DNA of 64,000 nucleotides from Sipunculus nudus (lineage: Eukaryota; Annelida; Sipuncula; Golfingiida; Sipunculidae), in contig CM049317.1 in NCBI GenBank assembly GCA_026874595.1, forward strand, positions 64,066,118 through 64,130,117. The letters are read 5' to 3'. Positions 1 to 12,000 of this stretch are shown here, one piece after another (position 1 is the first letter of the stretch; each line of letters starts with the position of its first letter). Below the pieces are notes generated by a model. It saw nothing but the letters and a program-made list of their open reading frames with translations, was not told the origin of the DNA and ran no database searches. The translations under genes and the position numbers were made by a program.

Positions 1-480
1 CCCCAAAATCAACACGGAAAGTGGCTAAAAAATTGAAGTTTCTGATCGTAAATAGAAGGTTAATTTAGGTGGGGCCACAAAAACTGCAATTTCAAATATG
101 AGTCAAATGACAAACATTTGCACAAAATTTAATGATCCTAGCTACTATTGTTTCTGAGATTGTTATGTTAGTTTGCTTTCTTGCAAAATGGCTAATTTCA
201 AATTTCTGTTACTCTGCCAAAATTCATCAAACCATTTGAACACTTGAGGGATCTGGTCTCTGGGATCATTTCTGTTAAATATTGAACCATTTGGCTGAAT
301 GATTTCAGAGAAGAAGATTTTCAAAGGTTTTTTAGCCTTTCTCCCATAAAATGTCAGTTAATGCAGATGGCGCCACAGAACACTCAATCCCACATCATGT
401 GATATGACAAATTTTTGCATAAAATTTTGAGATGCTAGCTGGGTTACTGGGTCATTACACCGAGGAACCCATGAAAGGCA
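1..480. repeat. degenerate dispersed repeat with GGTGGCGCCAC-type core, two units
   Basis: Two related stretches can be read here, near 66-150 and 363-447. Each starts with a GGYGCCACA-like core and continues with a shared string around 'GACAAA..TTTGCA.AAAATTT.GA'. The spacing is about 297 bp. The same kind of core recurs in the tandem array at 51720-52900, near 53470 and near 63560, so this is probably one repeat family. No coding potential is seen. Confidence 0.4.
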
Positions 481-655
481 CTCTCGTTTGTGAGTGAAAC
501 ACGACTGATGGGCACAGTCTCCCCATTAAGCCGGCAGAGCGCTCACCCTGGTTGGGGGCCGACCGTGAAAAATCTCACTGTCTCGGCTGAGATTCGAACT
601 CACTATCTCCCGGCTTTGAGTCCTGCACTCTACCCCTGAGACACAGAAGCCTGTT
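450..655 (-). repeat. tRNA-derived SINE-like sequence
   Basis: Read on the minus strand, about 626-641 has a tRNA A-box-like string (TCTCAGGGGTAGAGTG) and 589-601 a near-perfect B box (GAGTTCGAATCTC). These are RNA polymerase III internal promoter elements. The sequence does not fold into a clean tRNA with a normal anticodon arm, and unrelated sequence follows the B box. I therefore call it a SINE head rather than a tRNA gene. Confidence 0.45.
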
Positions 656-1413
656 CTTTTGCCTTTCAAGTGCAGGATTACGACAAAATTTTTGGATAGG
701 TGGCAGCACTTCTACTGAGATATAAGCCTCTAGAAGAGCAGACACGGATGAGAACACAGATGCGGAGCTGGTAAAATCAATAAGCTCTCCTAGGGGATCT
801 TAATATTTACAACAACATTATTAATAGTAATATTATACTACTACTGATTTTTATGATAATGGGTGACACATGGGTTATGATACTTGGCTGACTAGCATGA
901 CATTAGGACCTGTTTAGTAATTACTTTCAAGGACATACTCAGGAGCAATAACATGCCTATTCTCTCACACGATCAGTTCATTTTTTATTTATAAATGAAA
1001 ATGTTTCCAGGCAAAACCATCCCAGCACAAGGTCTCAGTACTCACCCTTGAGCCGTTAAAAGGCTTGTTATGGTTAAAAGTGTGCAAGTCAACACAGTCC
1101 ACTTGTGTCTGTTTACAACCATAGGACCATGTGACTGGAGGTGTGATTATCCTGCGTGACAAATCCCAAACAAAGAATAGTCCAAACTGGTCCATACACA
1201 CAGCTTCATATCCTCAGATATATGATCTCCTCTGGATGGACATTTTGGTACATGGGCCAAATGTAAATTCATTCAGAACCTGTCACAACAGATTTGTACG
1301 ATAGGTCCAGGGGCCTCAGCTGAAATGACATAGGTAGCACAGTGTGGACCTACGTGAGGGGACACAGACCTGAGTCACTGCAAAATGCGATGCTTCAGCC
1401 AGCATGGAACATG
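656..1413. other. no gene seen
   Basis: AT-rich DNA with short chance open frames only. No splice-linked coding exon or recognisable repeat was identified. Confidence 0.4.
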
Positions 1414-1415
1414 TA

Positions 1416-2481
1416 CAGTCGAGCCCACTTTGTGTCATATCGGTTAATAGAAAATCCCGTTTATTGTTACATAAATCTGAAATCCTAAACCATTTCCTAT
1501 ATAAACAATGGTAAATCTAACCGTTTAATGTCATGGTTTTGTCATAGTCCCGTTTATTGTCATGCTTGGAACCCTTGGCAGTGATACCAGGTAGCAGTTA
1601 ATATCACATCAGACACAGACATGGTGATCAAAGATGCCAAGAGCCTGTAATCGGTCAGGCGTATCGAACGATCACCTGTGTGCGGCAGGCAAGTGCAGTT
1701 ATGTATGCAGGTCACTCCCCGTCACTTAGCTAATAAACGTCTTAAAGATACCACGGTTATCCAGTCTATTGCGTTTCTTCTTACGTTAACAAGGGCGATG
1801 TTTGCGATCACATGTCATACATAATGAACTCCTGGCCTTTGCAAAGCCGTGGTTTACACCTTGACGTTTCGCCGAGATGATATGAAGCACGAGCTGCCTT
1901 TAAAGGTCCACGAAAAGTTAGATTTTTTGTCAGCACTGGAGGAGATACCCGGTCCAAAACCTCAATCGCGGCGAAAATTCAGAAAGCTGACAATGGCATA
2001 ACAATGCCCGCTCCCCCGACAGTCCTATCATAAAGACGATCATGTAAGTTTGAGTCATTAATAAGATATCCGGAAAATAAGACGAAATAGTCGGGGAAAT
2101 AATTATTAAGTAAAACAGTTTGCCTACGCATAAAATTATAACTGTGCCGCATATGTCCAGCGGCTGACCTCATGACCTAGACGCTATACGTCACTTTCTG
2201 TTGGCCTGTCGGATTTTTGTCAGTTATTGCGGCATGCGGCACAAAAATTACAGGAAATAAATTTTCAGGTGCGCAAAAACGTAATTTGATATGCCGTTGA
2301 GCAATAAAAATATTCATAAAGTTTCTGTTTCCTTTTTGTTGACGATTTATTTATTATAATTTGAGACGCCTCTTCTATGACTCATATGGACATTAATGTC
2401 TAATCCCGCATAATGTCACATCCCGGTTAATATCATAATTCATGCATGTACCACCGACATGACAATAAGCGGGCTCAACTG
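1416..2481. mobile_element. non-autonomous pogo/Tc1-mariner-like DNA transposon
   Basis: The ends are inverted repeats. The left end reads CAGTCGAGCCCACTTTGTGT. The right end, reverse-complemented, reads CAGTTGAGCCCGCTTATTGT. Each end is flanked by TA (1414-1415 and 2482-2483), the target duplication of the Tc1/mariner superfamily. A CAGT start with a GAGCCCGCTTATTGTCAT-type continuation resembles pogo/Tigger ends. Degenerate repeats of the terminal 'CCCGTTTATTGTCAT' string occur inside both ends. The 1066 bp interior has no transposase reading frame, so the element would depend on a transposase supplied elsewhere. Confidence 0.7.
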
Positions 2482-2483
2482 TA

Positions 2484-4309
2484 TTTCCTTTTTCTACCAA
2501 TTCAGTCAGGGCATTTCCTTATTGACACTGATAGGTGTTGCGGCTTGGAGGATGCATGGAATCCCGCGCTGTGTTTATGTTGACGCCTGTAACCAAGCCT
2601 GGTCAACTGTTTTGAACACTTGTGAAAATGTGCATTGTAGTAACCTAATGGTTTCAAGATTGCAAAATGTTGAGGTACTAATTTATTTCAAAGAGAAGAC
2701 ATTAGTTTTGTGTTAATCAAACATGCTTTATAGGTGAATAGGCCTTTTTTTGGGTTTGCATGTTGGGGATGTGATTGCTGCCATTTAATGCACTCAAAAA
2801 GAGGACCACCTGGGTGCTTAATTTATTTGTCATATGACTTGAATTCTCTGAACTCATAAGATAATTAAAATATGTACATCATGTGCAATTTAATTTTATT
2901 CTGGAGAGAAACTCTATTGTTAAATATTTATGAGTTTAATGAAAATCCATAAGATTTTCAGCACATACCTCATACCTCATTTAATAAGCATAGAATTACC
3001 AGATATATATATATATATGAATTGATAAAACTGCCATAAAAGAAACAACCTGGGGGGAAAAACACAAACCCTCCCCTATCTATAAATCCATTAATATTTT
3101 TTTTTAATCCTATTTGCTTCAAAAGTGCTAGAAATGCGATCTAATAAGAAGAATATGGTAAGGAAAGTATAATCAAGACAAAGAAATTTTAATATGACCT
3201 GTTGTAATAGAATTCAACTTGCCAGTATTTGCCAGCAAAAGGTGGCATTTTATTGGTTTTACCACTAGCATGGACTTTGTGTATTTGCCAGCATTTTACC
3301 AACCCTGGTACTGTGTGTGATTTTAACCCTGTTTTACTTACTCGTAAAATATGCATTAATTATTAACTCAGAGTCTGTGGTTGCTTTTTTGCGGGGGTTT
3401 TAATTTTGCGGTATCCGTGAATGTGAATTAACCACAATATAAAACCCTCCGGAATGAGATGCCCATCAACTCAAAAATGACCTCTGGAAACAACCTAATC
3501 AACGACCAAATAAAGGTTGAAAATAAAAGCCACGCAAATTATATGCTTATTTACAAAAATATATATCCGTGTGCTGGTTGAATTATTAATCAACCTAGCA
3601 CCAGTTTATACATTTGTATTTAACAACATTGTATATATAATGATATTTTGCATTCCTATATATTCAATTAAATGAAAAAAATGACAACTTACATTTTACA
3701 TATATGCCAATTGATTGGATATGTTCATACAATACATAAAATAATATTTACAACACAATTCCTTTCAAAGCCTTTATACAGTGTCCTATATGTATATAAT
3801 ACATGTGTTCTGTATAGGCTGTTGCTACAGGTCTAGACCTGGATATTGATCATACAGGAAGTTCGGCACTTCCTATTTAGCATGCGCACTGACACTGCCG
3901 GACACATTTGTGTGTGCTATTTCTCCGGCACTGACTGACATACCTTCCAGAACATTAGCCATTGTTCAAGCCGGCAGGCATTTAGTAATAAATATCAATT
4001 TAATTTTTACTGTTGCACTTTATTAAGGACTTTCTGGGAGAATACCTATAGACCCAGAGATCTGCAATATTATCAAAGAATTTTCATAAAATGTGACAGA
4101 AGCGAACTGTACGATTTTATATTGACCAGTACCCTAAGCAAGTTTAAAATATATGTACTTAAAAATTAATATTTAAACAAAACATTGTTTATATGTTTGA
4201 GATAAAGTCTAAGTATGTTTTTTAATGAAAATATAAATAGGCTTACTCCTAGTTATTTAACATGTTAAGAATTTAAGAGTATTACTCATATTGCCGACGT
4301 ATGTATGTA

Positions 4310-4354
<45 letters not shown>

Positions 4355-6971
4355 TCACTTAAAGGCTTAAGTGCGAACCGGAAATGGTCAGGACCTTTAG
4401 CTCTGGGCAATGTGTCTTGGTCCGGAGCTCTGGACACTTCGTATCATATATGGGCCTATGCATTATTTTCATTAAGTGTCTATAAAGCTGTGATAAAAAA
4501 AATTTGTAAGGCTGAGAGGTAGTCACAAATTCGGTAATTGTGCATTTAAGTGGGTTTTTGAGAGGCTTATTTTACAATTTTTAACGCAAATTATAAACCC
4601 GGTGAATGATATTAAATGGTTAATTCGAGTATGATATTATTAATATTTTTTTAATGATTAGTAATTATACTTTGCTTTACCTAAGCTTTTTTTGTCCTTT
4701 TGCAATGGATTTCAATGACTGTTGCTGATGAGCGAAAAATAATTGTGAAGCTTGCTATGGTAACAATACCTCTGCATCCGGTTTGTATGAAGTATATTGT
4801 ATGAGTGTTTACCTCATTTTGATTCCTTTCGTTTAGATATTTAAGACCATTAAGTGAAAGCACCTTCATTTCCAATTTTTCTGTTCTCTTTTTACAACCA
4901 TTACATATGTCAAGTCAATTTACAGTCAATACTCTGTCAAGGATGTATCATGATTTACTCATAATATGTAAAATACTCATCTTGAGTCTGTCAGCAAAAG
5001 AATGTAGAAAGTAATGGTCTAGAGTTGCATTTATCGATAACATGGATTTTATGTTATGCTAGCCTATGGCCATTTGTTTCATTTTTTTAATTAGTTTTTC
5101 CAATTCGGGAGCTGTTAGCACAATGAAATTAAAAACAGGCGAATATCCAAATCTAATGACTTTGATCTACTGAACATAATTATTATGAATAGCTATGACT
5201 TCTTGATATGAGCAGTTCATTTTTTAAATATATCTCATGCAGTTTTCGTAATTAGTAGTCCAATTATATAGTAAGATATGCTGGACAATTATTCCATGAG
5301 TATTATTAAATTTAATAAAAAAATTCATTTGGCCAACACACAGACACATACAGATACGCACACACACACGTATATATATATAAGCTTAGCGTGATGGTGG
5401 GTATTTGATGTGGGAATTCATTGTTGAGTACACAAACTTTCGATTGCCAGTGAACGCCTAGAAGACAACATGTTCACAATGATCCCTGCGAAACTGTTTT
5501 ATACACTGCCACAAGCCTGTGGAAGTGATACACAGCATTAATCAAGTCTTTATGGTCCGGTCAAGGGAAAGCCTGTTGACAGTAGACCCCCTGCTCAAGT
5601 TGCCCAGCCTCCTATGGTCATTTACTGGACTGGTAAGGTCAACGTCAGGCAACAATCAAGCAGGGTCTTTAAGTGTCAAATTGCCTGACGCTGACCGACA
5701 AAACAGTTAATATGTCATGTAATAGCGTGGAAATGCTGGAAAGATCTGGCTGAGAATGTTCTTCAAGGTTTATATACTCTTGCATTTTTCTCCAATTTTG
5801 CTTCTAAAACCCATATACTATTTTGTATAATATAATTACTCGTAATACCACCGGACCCCGTTACCAACGCTTAATATAAAGACCTAAGATTTGGAGAAGA
5901 TATATTATAAGGGTAGTCCTAGGATATGTTCTGGTAGATTTGCATGATGACGGATTTTGAATTGAATGGCAAACAAACTGAAACAACCCATGCTACTGGT
6001 ATTTTCCGAGAAGAAATCACTACACGTGCTTTTCACAATGTAATTCCTGCGTTTTACACTGTGATTGTTATGGAGAAAAACAAATGGAAATAGATTGCAA
6101 ACTTACTTAAACTTAACCTTTTGTGCTGAATTCGTGTATTTTTGTCTTTTCTCGCTATTTATCACTATAACCTTATTTCTTCATTGAGAGTCAAATGATC
6201 TGGCAAGCTTATATAATAAGAAACCTATATACAAGTATTACCACCCTCCTTTTGAGGAATCATGAATTTCCCAATTTTAGAATAAGTATTGAATCAGCAA
6301 AAGTTCTTCATTTAAGTTCAAATAAGTTTAGGTTAGAGCACCCCCCCCCCCCAGAAAAAAGATGAATGCTCTACAGGCAGCCTGTGAAAGGACTTCTTGT
6401 CCCTGCCTGTCCTATTGCTGCAACCATACAGCATAAAAGAGACCATATTAATAACTGAACTCGTACAACACACAGCTGCCACAAAGCCTACAAAGACAGT
6501 ACGTGTACCTGGCCTGCAGTAAGCCAGTAACTAATAGCGTACCCTCTTGTATGGCTCTGGCCTGTGACGAACTGGCCTGGGACGTCATGTGTGAACTGTC
6601 TGAATAAACAATAGGTCGCTGCTAAGTGCGCCATCTACTAATCATATGTTAAACAAAATATCAGTTCGTAAAGCCCGCGTAATTTTTTGCATTATGTACG
6701 GGCACTGGAATACCAGCTATTAAAAAATACCCATTTCTCCAAACAATGATGAGGTATCGTATCTCCGTACTTTTATCTACTGTTGCATACAATGATATTG
6801 TTGCATACCTGCTCCCGAATTATTTGTTTTAAAAAGTGTTACGTAACTAATGCGTAATCTATATAACGAAAATACACGAAATCCGGTATCACCAAATTAC
6901 AATTTATAAAAAAGTTTTTAAGTTTTCAATTGATCACTGAATTGTTATATTAATGTGTCGCCTGAAAACAA
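2484..6971. other. no gene seen; AT-rich repeats
   Basis: No exon chain could be built on either strand. The stretch holds an (AT)n tract at about 4312-4352 and a C-rich run near 6340. At 3376-3412 a sequence starts CTGTGGTTGCTTTTTTGCGG and resembles the left end of the element at 42548-43797; it may be a decayed relative. Confidence 0.4.
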
Positions 6972-8012
6972 ATTTCTCTTTACAGTGACCAATAGTTATA
7001 ATAATTTACAAAGTACAGCCTCACCAGTCCTTTAGTAGTGTGGCCATAACATAACATGACTGAGAGTAGAGCACTAGGATGATTAACTCTTCAACACTTT
7101 TTTTTCAAATTTACGTATGTGTGTTCGTGTGTGTGTGCCTCCATGGCCCAGAATCGGGCTCTCTTTGTAGTTTCATAACCCTTCCAGTTTCAATTTATTA
7201 GATGATAGTCACTGATCTGGCGGACATATCTTTGTCAAATAAAAGGTGAGAAATGTGGTGAGCAAACAGTGTTCCCCAGTGCAAGTAGCGCTGGGTATGC
7301 ATTCTAAGAACAAACTTAGTAGAAATCAGTGCCTTTGATCTTGATTTTATCAATTTTATTTTATATTTATATTTCAGAGGATGCAGGAAGCAAATTAAGT
7401 TAAAACAATATTTTGGGTGGCATATGATGTATTTATATATGTATTATATTTATCGAAGCTATTCGACATAAAAGACCGTTTTATAATTTAAGATCATGGT
7501 CTTGTATTACGGTAGCTGATTCATGACTAGGTTTAAATCAACGGCAGGGGGGTGTAGGCTTGTTTTTCGGGGTGGTTGAGGACTAGATGCTAACAAGCGC
7601 AGAGCTGTACTAGTTTTGTACCAAAAACTAAGGAACCATACTTGCTGATGACATCTGAGATCGGGATAGTTAAGATGATTTGGGATGGGGACAAATCTAA
7701 TTTTGACACAATTTGTTTCAAAGTGAATATTTACTATTGTTTGGTTTGATCAGGCTATCTCTATATATTTCATTATCATGAAAAATTTCAACCCATAAAT
7801 GATGAACTCGGTTAGTCTGAAATACGGTTAAAAAGAAAATAATATCGCAATAGTAAACAAAGAACACATAACCCAATAGAATCCGCAGAACAGTAAGGTT
7901 CAAACCGATTCAGGGCAAACTGAAAGATTTCTGTGTATTCCTTTTACATCTTTATATACACATTACATTTGTTGTAACATATGCAGAAGCACAAAGAGTT
8001 TTAAAAACATGC

Positions 8013-8018
8013 TTTATT
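8013..8018 (-). terminator. polyadenylation signal AATAAA, ten-cysteine copy 1
   Basis: AATAAA on the minus strand about 42 bases past the stop codon of copy 1. It is conserved at the matching place downstream of copy 2 (25329-25334). Confidence 0.55.
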
Positions 8019-8059
8019 TAAATTAGCTTTAAATAAATAACATTCAGAAATGTCTTCAT

Positions 8060-9531
8060 CTACGCGCCACAGTTGGGATCATAGTTGCCTTCAGGATTGC
8101 AGCACAGCACTTCGGTGTGGAAGAAGGCCGGCTGCCAGAAGGTCGGGAATAGACACTCGTCTCCACTCACCAGAGACTCAGTGTTCAGATTCCAGATTCC
8201 TCCGATGTAGGCATCCCCCAGTGTCTCATTGGCTCTTCTACAGTAAACCTGACCATAGGTGCGGCCTTGGGAATCCTGCAAATAAATAAAGCCATTTAGT
8301 AATGAACCGAATGATAAAGCTATCCCTTGTGTCAAAATCATAATTCACATCCTGGTGTATGCTAGCATATTAACATGAACTAGTTATACAGAAGCTACCT
8401 ATGGGGTCATTCATTAGGCTTCTCCGTCTGTTTTAACTGAATACAACGAAATGCAAATACACGCTGCACTTTGCACGGGATCAAGTTTAATCACTTTATC
8501 CATATCTAGATTTTTGCACATAACTATAACGAGAAATATCATCATTATCACATCTGCATATTTCGTCCTTTGCTGTATTCCGTTGTGGTCTATTGGTTAT
8601 AAAATATCCAGAAAGATATAAAAGGTACTGAAGATATCTAATTGTTGTATCAGAACTAATATATAATATATAATAATAATATTCATATACATATATATAT
8701 AATATTTGTAATGTCTTAGCGGAAACAAAACGCTGTATTTAAACTAGTGGATATGATTTTCTAGTTTACCGTTTCGTTAAGTATATTTTTGGAATATATG
8801 AACATGCGTGTATGTACATTAGGGTAGCTGTTGGAAAGGTTGAAGTTCTGGTCGAAATTTTCGCCAAGAGTATTGCAGTTTTCGGCACAAGCTGTCTCGT
8901 CGTCCACGGTACAGGACTCTACGTCCGTCTTACTCCAGGTCTCCAGTTGCAACAGAACGTTATTTTCATCAATCAGCAAGGCACATTCACAACTGCAACC
9001 ATAATGCAATATAAAGAATAAGTAGAATACATAAACTGTAAAACAGTAAATAAATTTATAAAACTAATGTTAAAATAAAATGAACAGAATATCAATATGA
9101 TTTACATAGGTATAGTACCAAACAAAACCGATTCATAAATAAATGATTGTAATGGACAAGAATTGTATAATTATAAAATAAGAAAATAAAATATCAAGGT
9201 ATCCTCACAGTGACTATTGAGATGATGGATTTGTACGAATAAATATATGGATTTATCAACCAGTGAACCATTTTCCGAGTACAAGTAAATATATACAAGA
9301 CTTAAATCGGAAGAAAATATTTACAAGCTGGTGTGATTGCATTCAAAGGTGAATCTGTTTATCTTTATATTTTATTAAACAAATGTCAAGGGTTCTATTT
9401 AATCTATTAACATTTTGTTTATAGTTAACATAAGCAAGATACCGTGTAAAATGAACTCACGTGGTCACATTTTGGGCGTACGACCCGACGATGGACACCA
9501 GCAGGAGACAGAGGACGGCCTTGGTCAGCAT
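8060..9531 (-). CDS. secreted ten-cysteine protein, copy 1 (unknown function)
   Basis: Three exons are predicted on the minus strand: 9531-9461, 8992-8818 and 8275-8060 (71, 175 and 216 bp), giving 153 residues. Exon 1 encodes a signal peptide (MLTKAVLCLLL...GSYA), with likely cleavage before QN at residue 20. Junctions are AC|gtgagt, ttgcag|TT, AAT|gtacat and tttgcag|GA, in phases 2 and 0. The mature protein has ten cysteines: C25-x-C27, C51, C59-x3-C63, C94, C123, C140-C141 and C151. Three N-glycosylation sequons are visible (NVT, NLS, NET). There is no membrane segment, so the product should be extracellular and disulfide-rich. The family is not one I recognise. Copy 2 is about 95% identical in protein; copies 3 and 4 are distant but share cysteines and intron positions. 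Each exon was read directly; splicing is inferred. Confidence 0.82.
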
Positions 9532-9578
9532 GATGAAGAGTGGTCAGTTTCTCAATGATGTTTCATCGGTACCCTTGA

Positions 9579-9586
9579 TTTATATA
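9579..9586 (-). promoter_or_regulatory. TATA box of ten-cysteine copy 1
   Basis: TATATAAA on the minus strand, about 48 bases upstream of the start codon. That leaves room for a 5' untranslated region of roughly 20 bases. Copy 2 has a TATATA string at the equivalent position. Confidence 0.5.
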
Positions 9587-11004
9587 TACAGTCGGTAGTG
9601 TCATGGGAAGGGACAACACCTGGCGCCACACGATGGTAAAAGGTAATGAGAGACCGCACCCATCATCTTATCAACTGACCAGCAGATCCGTATCTGTTCG
9701 GGCATTAACATAAGATTGGGGATTGCTATTCACAGACCGCCCTGACTGCATTCACCATGTCTATAGCTGGGCACGTTTAAGCACCGTAAATGAGACGGAA
9801 GATACACAAACACATTTTACAATATATCAAAACTTCACACGATCGCACAGATACATAAGATACATAAAACAATGACATCTCATTTTTAATAAAAAAAATA
9901 TGCATCTCACCAAGAAACATGAAGTGAGGAGCTACAAAAAAAAATACTTTATCCACAAAGCATATCATTATTATAATAATTCCTTTATTCCTATAATTAA
10001 CATCTTGTTGCATATTCATTTCATGTACAGAAACACTGGTGCAAAATGTTGAAACGTCCTACATATTAGAATTGGAGATAATATATAAAACATAAGAAAT
10101 ATGTCCAAAAAGTTCATATCAGGTAGGGCATTCTCCATAACGCATGCTTTCAATTTCCGAATATTTCCCAAACATCTAATCACAATCATGTTTATTTTCT
10201 CAAAATAAAACAGAATGTGTCTCAGTGAAAAAAAAAATCAATTCACCTTTTTCCCTACATATAAACATTTACATGCGCCAATAAAATAGGGGGATATGTA
10301 GTATCAAAACGTGTCAGCTTGGAATTTTGAGACGGGTCGATAAAATTAATACACGGATCATGATCCAGGTCCGCCCAAATTCACACCATTTTGCCTGCAG
10401 CTACGTTTATTTGCCATAAGGCTTGTCTATAATATTAAGAGCCACCTCAATTTAATAATATCCTCAGTTTTATTAAAATAATTGAGAATGTAGAGATATT
10501 TGTGAACAACAAGATAGCTTTAATTCATAAACTATAGCCAGGATGTTATATAAAACTGTTTAATCCATTGCCGAGAGATACCTCTGATAGGACAAGTGCT
10601 AACTGATGCAATCTGAGACCAGATTTTGAAGGCTCATGACCCTGTTGCCCGGACCTCTCAGCCTGGACCACCTCGAACTGACTTTCTTTAAATCTTTGGC
10701 CAAAAACATGGTAGATGTAACAGAACGGAGATGATTACATTACCAGATATATATATTGATGAAATCTGTTCACGTTCCTTTGATTGTTCCGTTTTATTAG
10801 GAGGGATCAATGTATACAAGAGAGATTACTGTATTTGAAAGTATTGCACTTGTGAAATTTAAATTCTGTAAATGTTTGGATAGAATTTTCCTTGAAGTGA
10901 CCATGCAAGTGGGTCATGGTGATGTACGTACTATCCAGCCATACACGGCTGTATGCCTCGCCCCTGGTAAAGAGCTTCAGAACAATCCTCCCCCATGTCA
11001 CAGC

Positions 11005-11290
11005 TTGTCCCCAAGGACGTAAATGCAGGGGGACTGGGATACGTGTCCCCTTTTTGAAGCAAGGGAATAGTCAATTTAATGACCACCCATGCTAGTCAGA
11101 GAATAATATTTATAGATTAGAAATGAAATATATTAATAATTAGATTTCTAGACCTAGGTTCCCTATCAGAATTTACTATGATATATTATATATCTCAACC
11201 TGGTTAAGAACCAACCTATACTGGAAACATAATACCTTATATTTTTAAAACCTTTCAGTTAAATCTAATATATTTGAAATGTGCAACACA
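11005..11290. repeat. dispersed repeat, related to 45825-46105
   Basis: Starts with 'AAGGACGT.AA..C.GGGGGA' followed by a shared string around 'AGAGAATAATATTT.TA.ATT.GAAATGAAATATATTA'. The matching order of segments recurs at 45825-46105, so this is an interspersed repeat of unknown class. No protein remnant is visible. Confidence 0.45.
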
Positions 11291-11583
11291 AAAAAAGGTA
11301 TATATATATATATATATAGTTTTTTTCAACTTTGATCATCGCCTACTCGTTTCAATCAGCCTGTATATAACGATGTACAGATATGTACAGACCTCTACAC
11401 CTTATTTGTTTTTAATCAGCACATATTCTCCAAAGACGTTTGAAAAACATTTCAATGAACTTTTGTGGTATGATCTAAATTAAGCGTTTGTTTCAAATAC
11501 AATCGATATCATCTGTTTTCAATGATTTTTTTTCATTGAAATAATGAAGAATCGAGAAGTTTCCTGGATTGCGAATAAAGATA

Positions 11584-11585
11584 AT

Positions 11586-11631
<46 letters not shown>

Positions 11632-11750
11632 AGAAAAAGTGACGCCTTTTCAATATACTAACTTGTTTATTAACACACAAAAGACGTCACTCTTTCTCTT
11701 TTCCTACACTTCGACTACAGACTAACATGGCTATACCATTAATTATTATT

Positions 11751-11783
<33 letters not shown>

Positions 11784-11800
11784 ATATATATATATTTACA
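11584..11800. repeat. (AT)n microsatellites
   Basis: Two AT-dinucleotide tracts, about 11590-11628 and 11753-11796. Between and around them are inverted matches containing AAAGACGTCACTCTTTCTCTTT and GAGAAAAAGTGACGCCTTTT (11630-11700), which form a hairpin-like pair. Confidence 0.6.
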
Positions 11801-11938
11801 TCAATCTCACTAAACTTATTGTGTGGGCGTGACGAGGGCGTGACCCCGCCCGACATGGAATAAACCATCCCTTGACCCCATGACCGAGACGCAACCATCT
11901 GTCACAAATACACGGGCGCCCATAATAAATTCCACGGC

Positions 11939-11998
11939 ATGATGTTCTTCATTCTTTTTCTTGCTTTTCCTGTGGTTACCTATCTCTGTATGTATTGT
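11939..11998 (+). pseudogene. decayed first exon of a ten-cysteine gene (partner of copy 3 exon 1)
   Basis: The sequence upstream (11820-11938) matches the region before exon 1 of copy 3 (28800-28952), including shared strings such as CATCCCTTGACC and CAACCATCTGTCACAAATAC. The open frame begins ATGATGTTCTTCATTC and keeps the hydrophobic signal-peptide character with FPVV in common. The splice donor is changed from gtgagt to gttcag. No downstream exons resembling 41565-42346 were found before 15413. I read it as the duplicate of copy 3 exon 1, cut off from its other exons and no longer spliceable. Confidence 0.6.
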
Positions 11999-12000
11999 TC

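Larger units (their letters stand above)
6972..12000. repeat. segmental duplication, block A
   Basis: 6972-7486 matches 15413-15845, and 7487 to about 12000 matches 24771 to about 29015, in the same order and orientation. The match covers ten-cysteine gene copy 1 (against copy 2), its upstream region, and the promoter/first-exon region of copy 3. Identity is high in exons and patchy elsewhere, with small indels and different microsatellites. The second copy is interrupted by the 8.9 kb insertion at 15841-24770. The right limit is approximate: similarity fades just after the decayed first exon near 12000. Confidence 0.75.

Noticed and set aside
589-641. intact tRNA gene
   Set aside because: A and B boxes are present but the stems, acceptor arm and anticodon loop are not; SINE-like instead. 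The same holds for 15213-15265 and 58876-58930.
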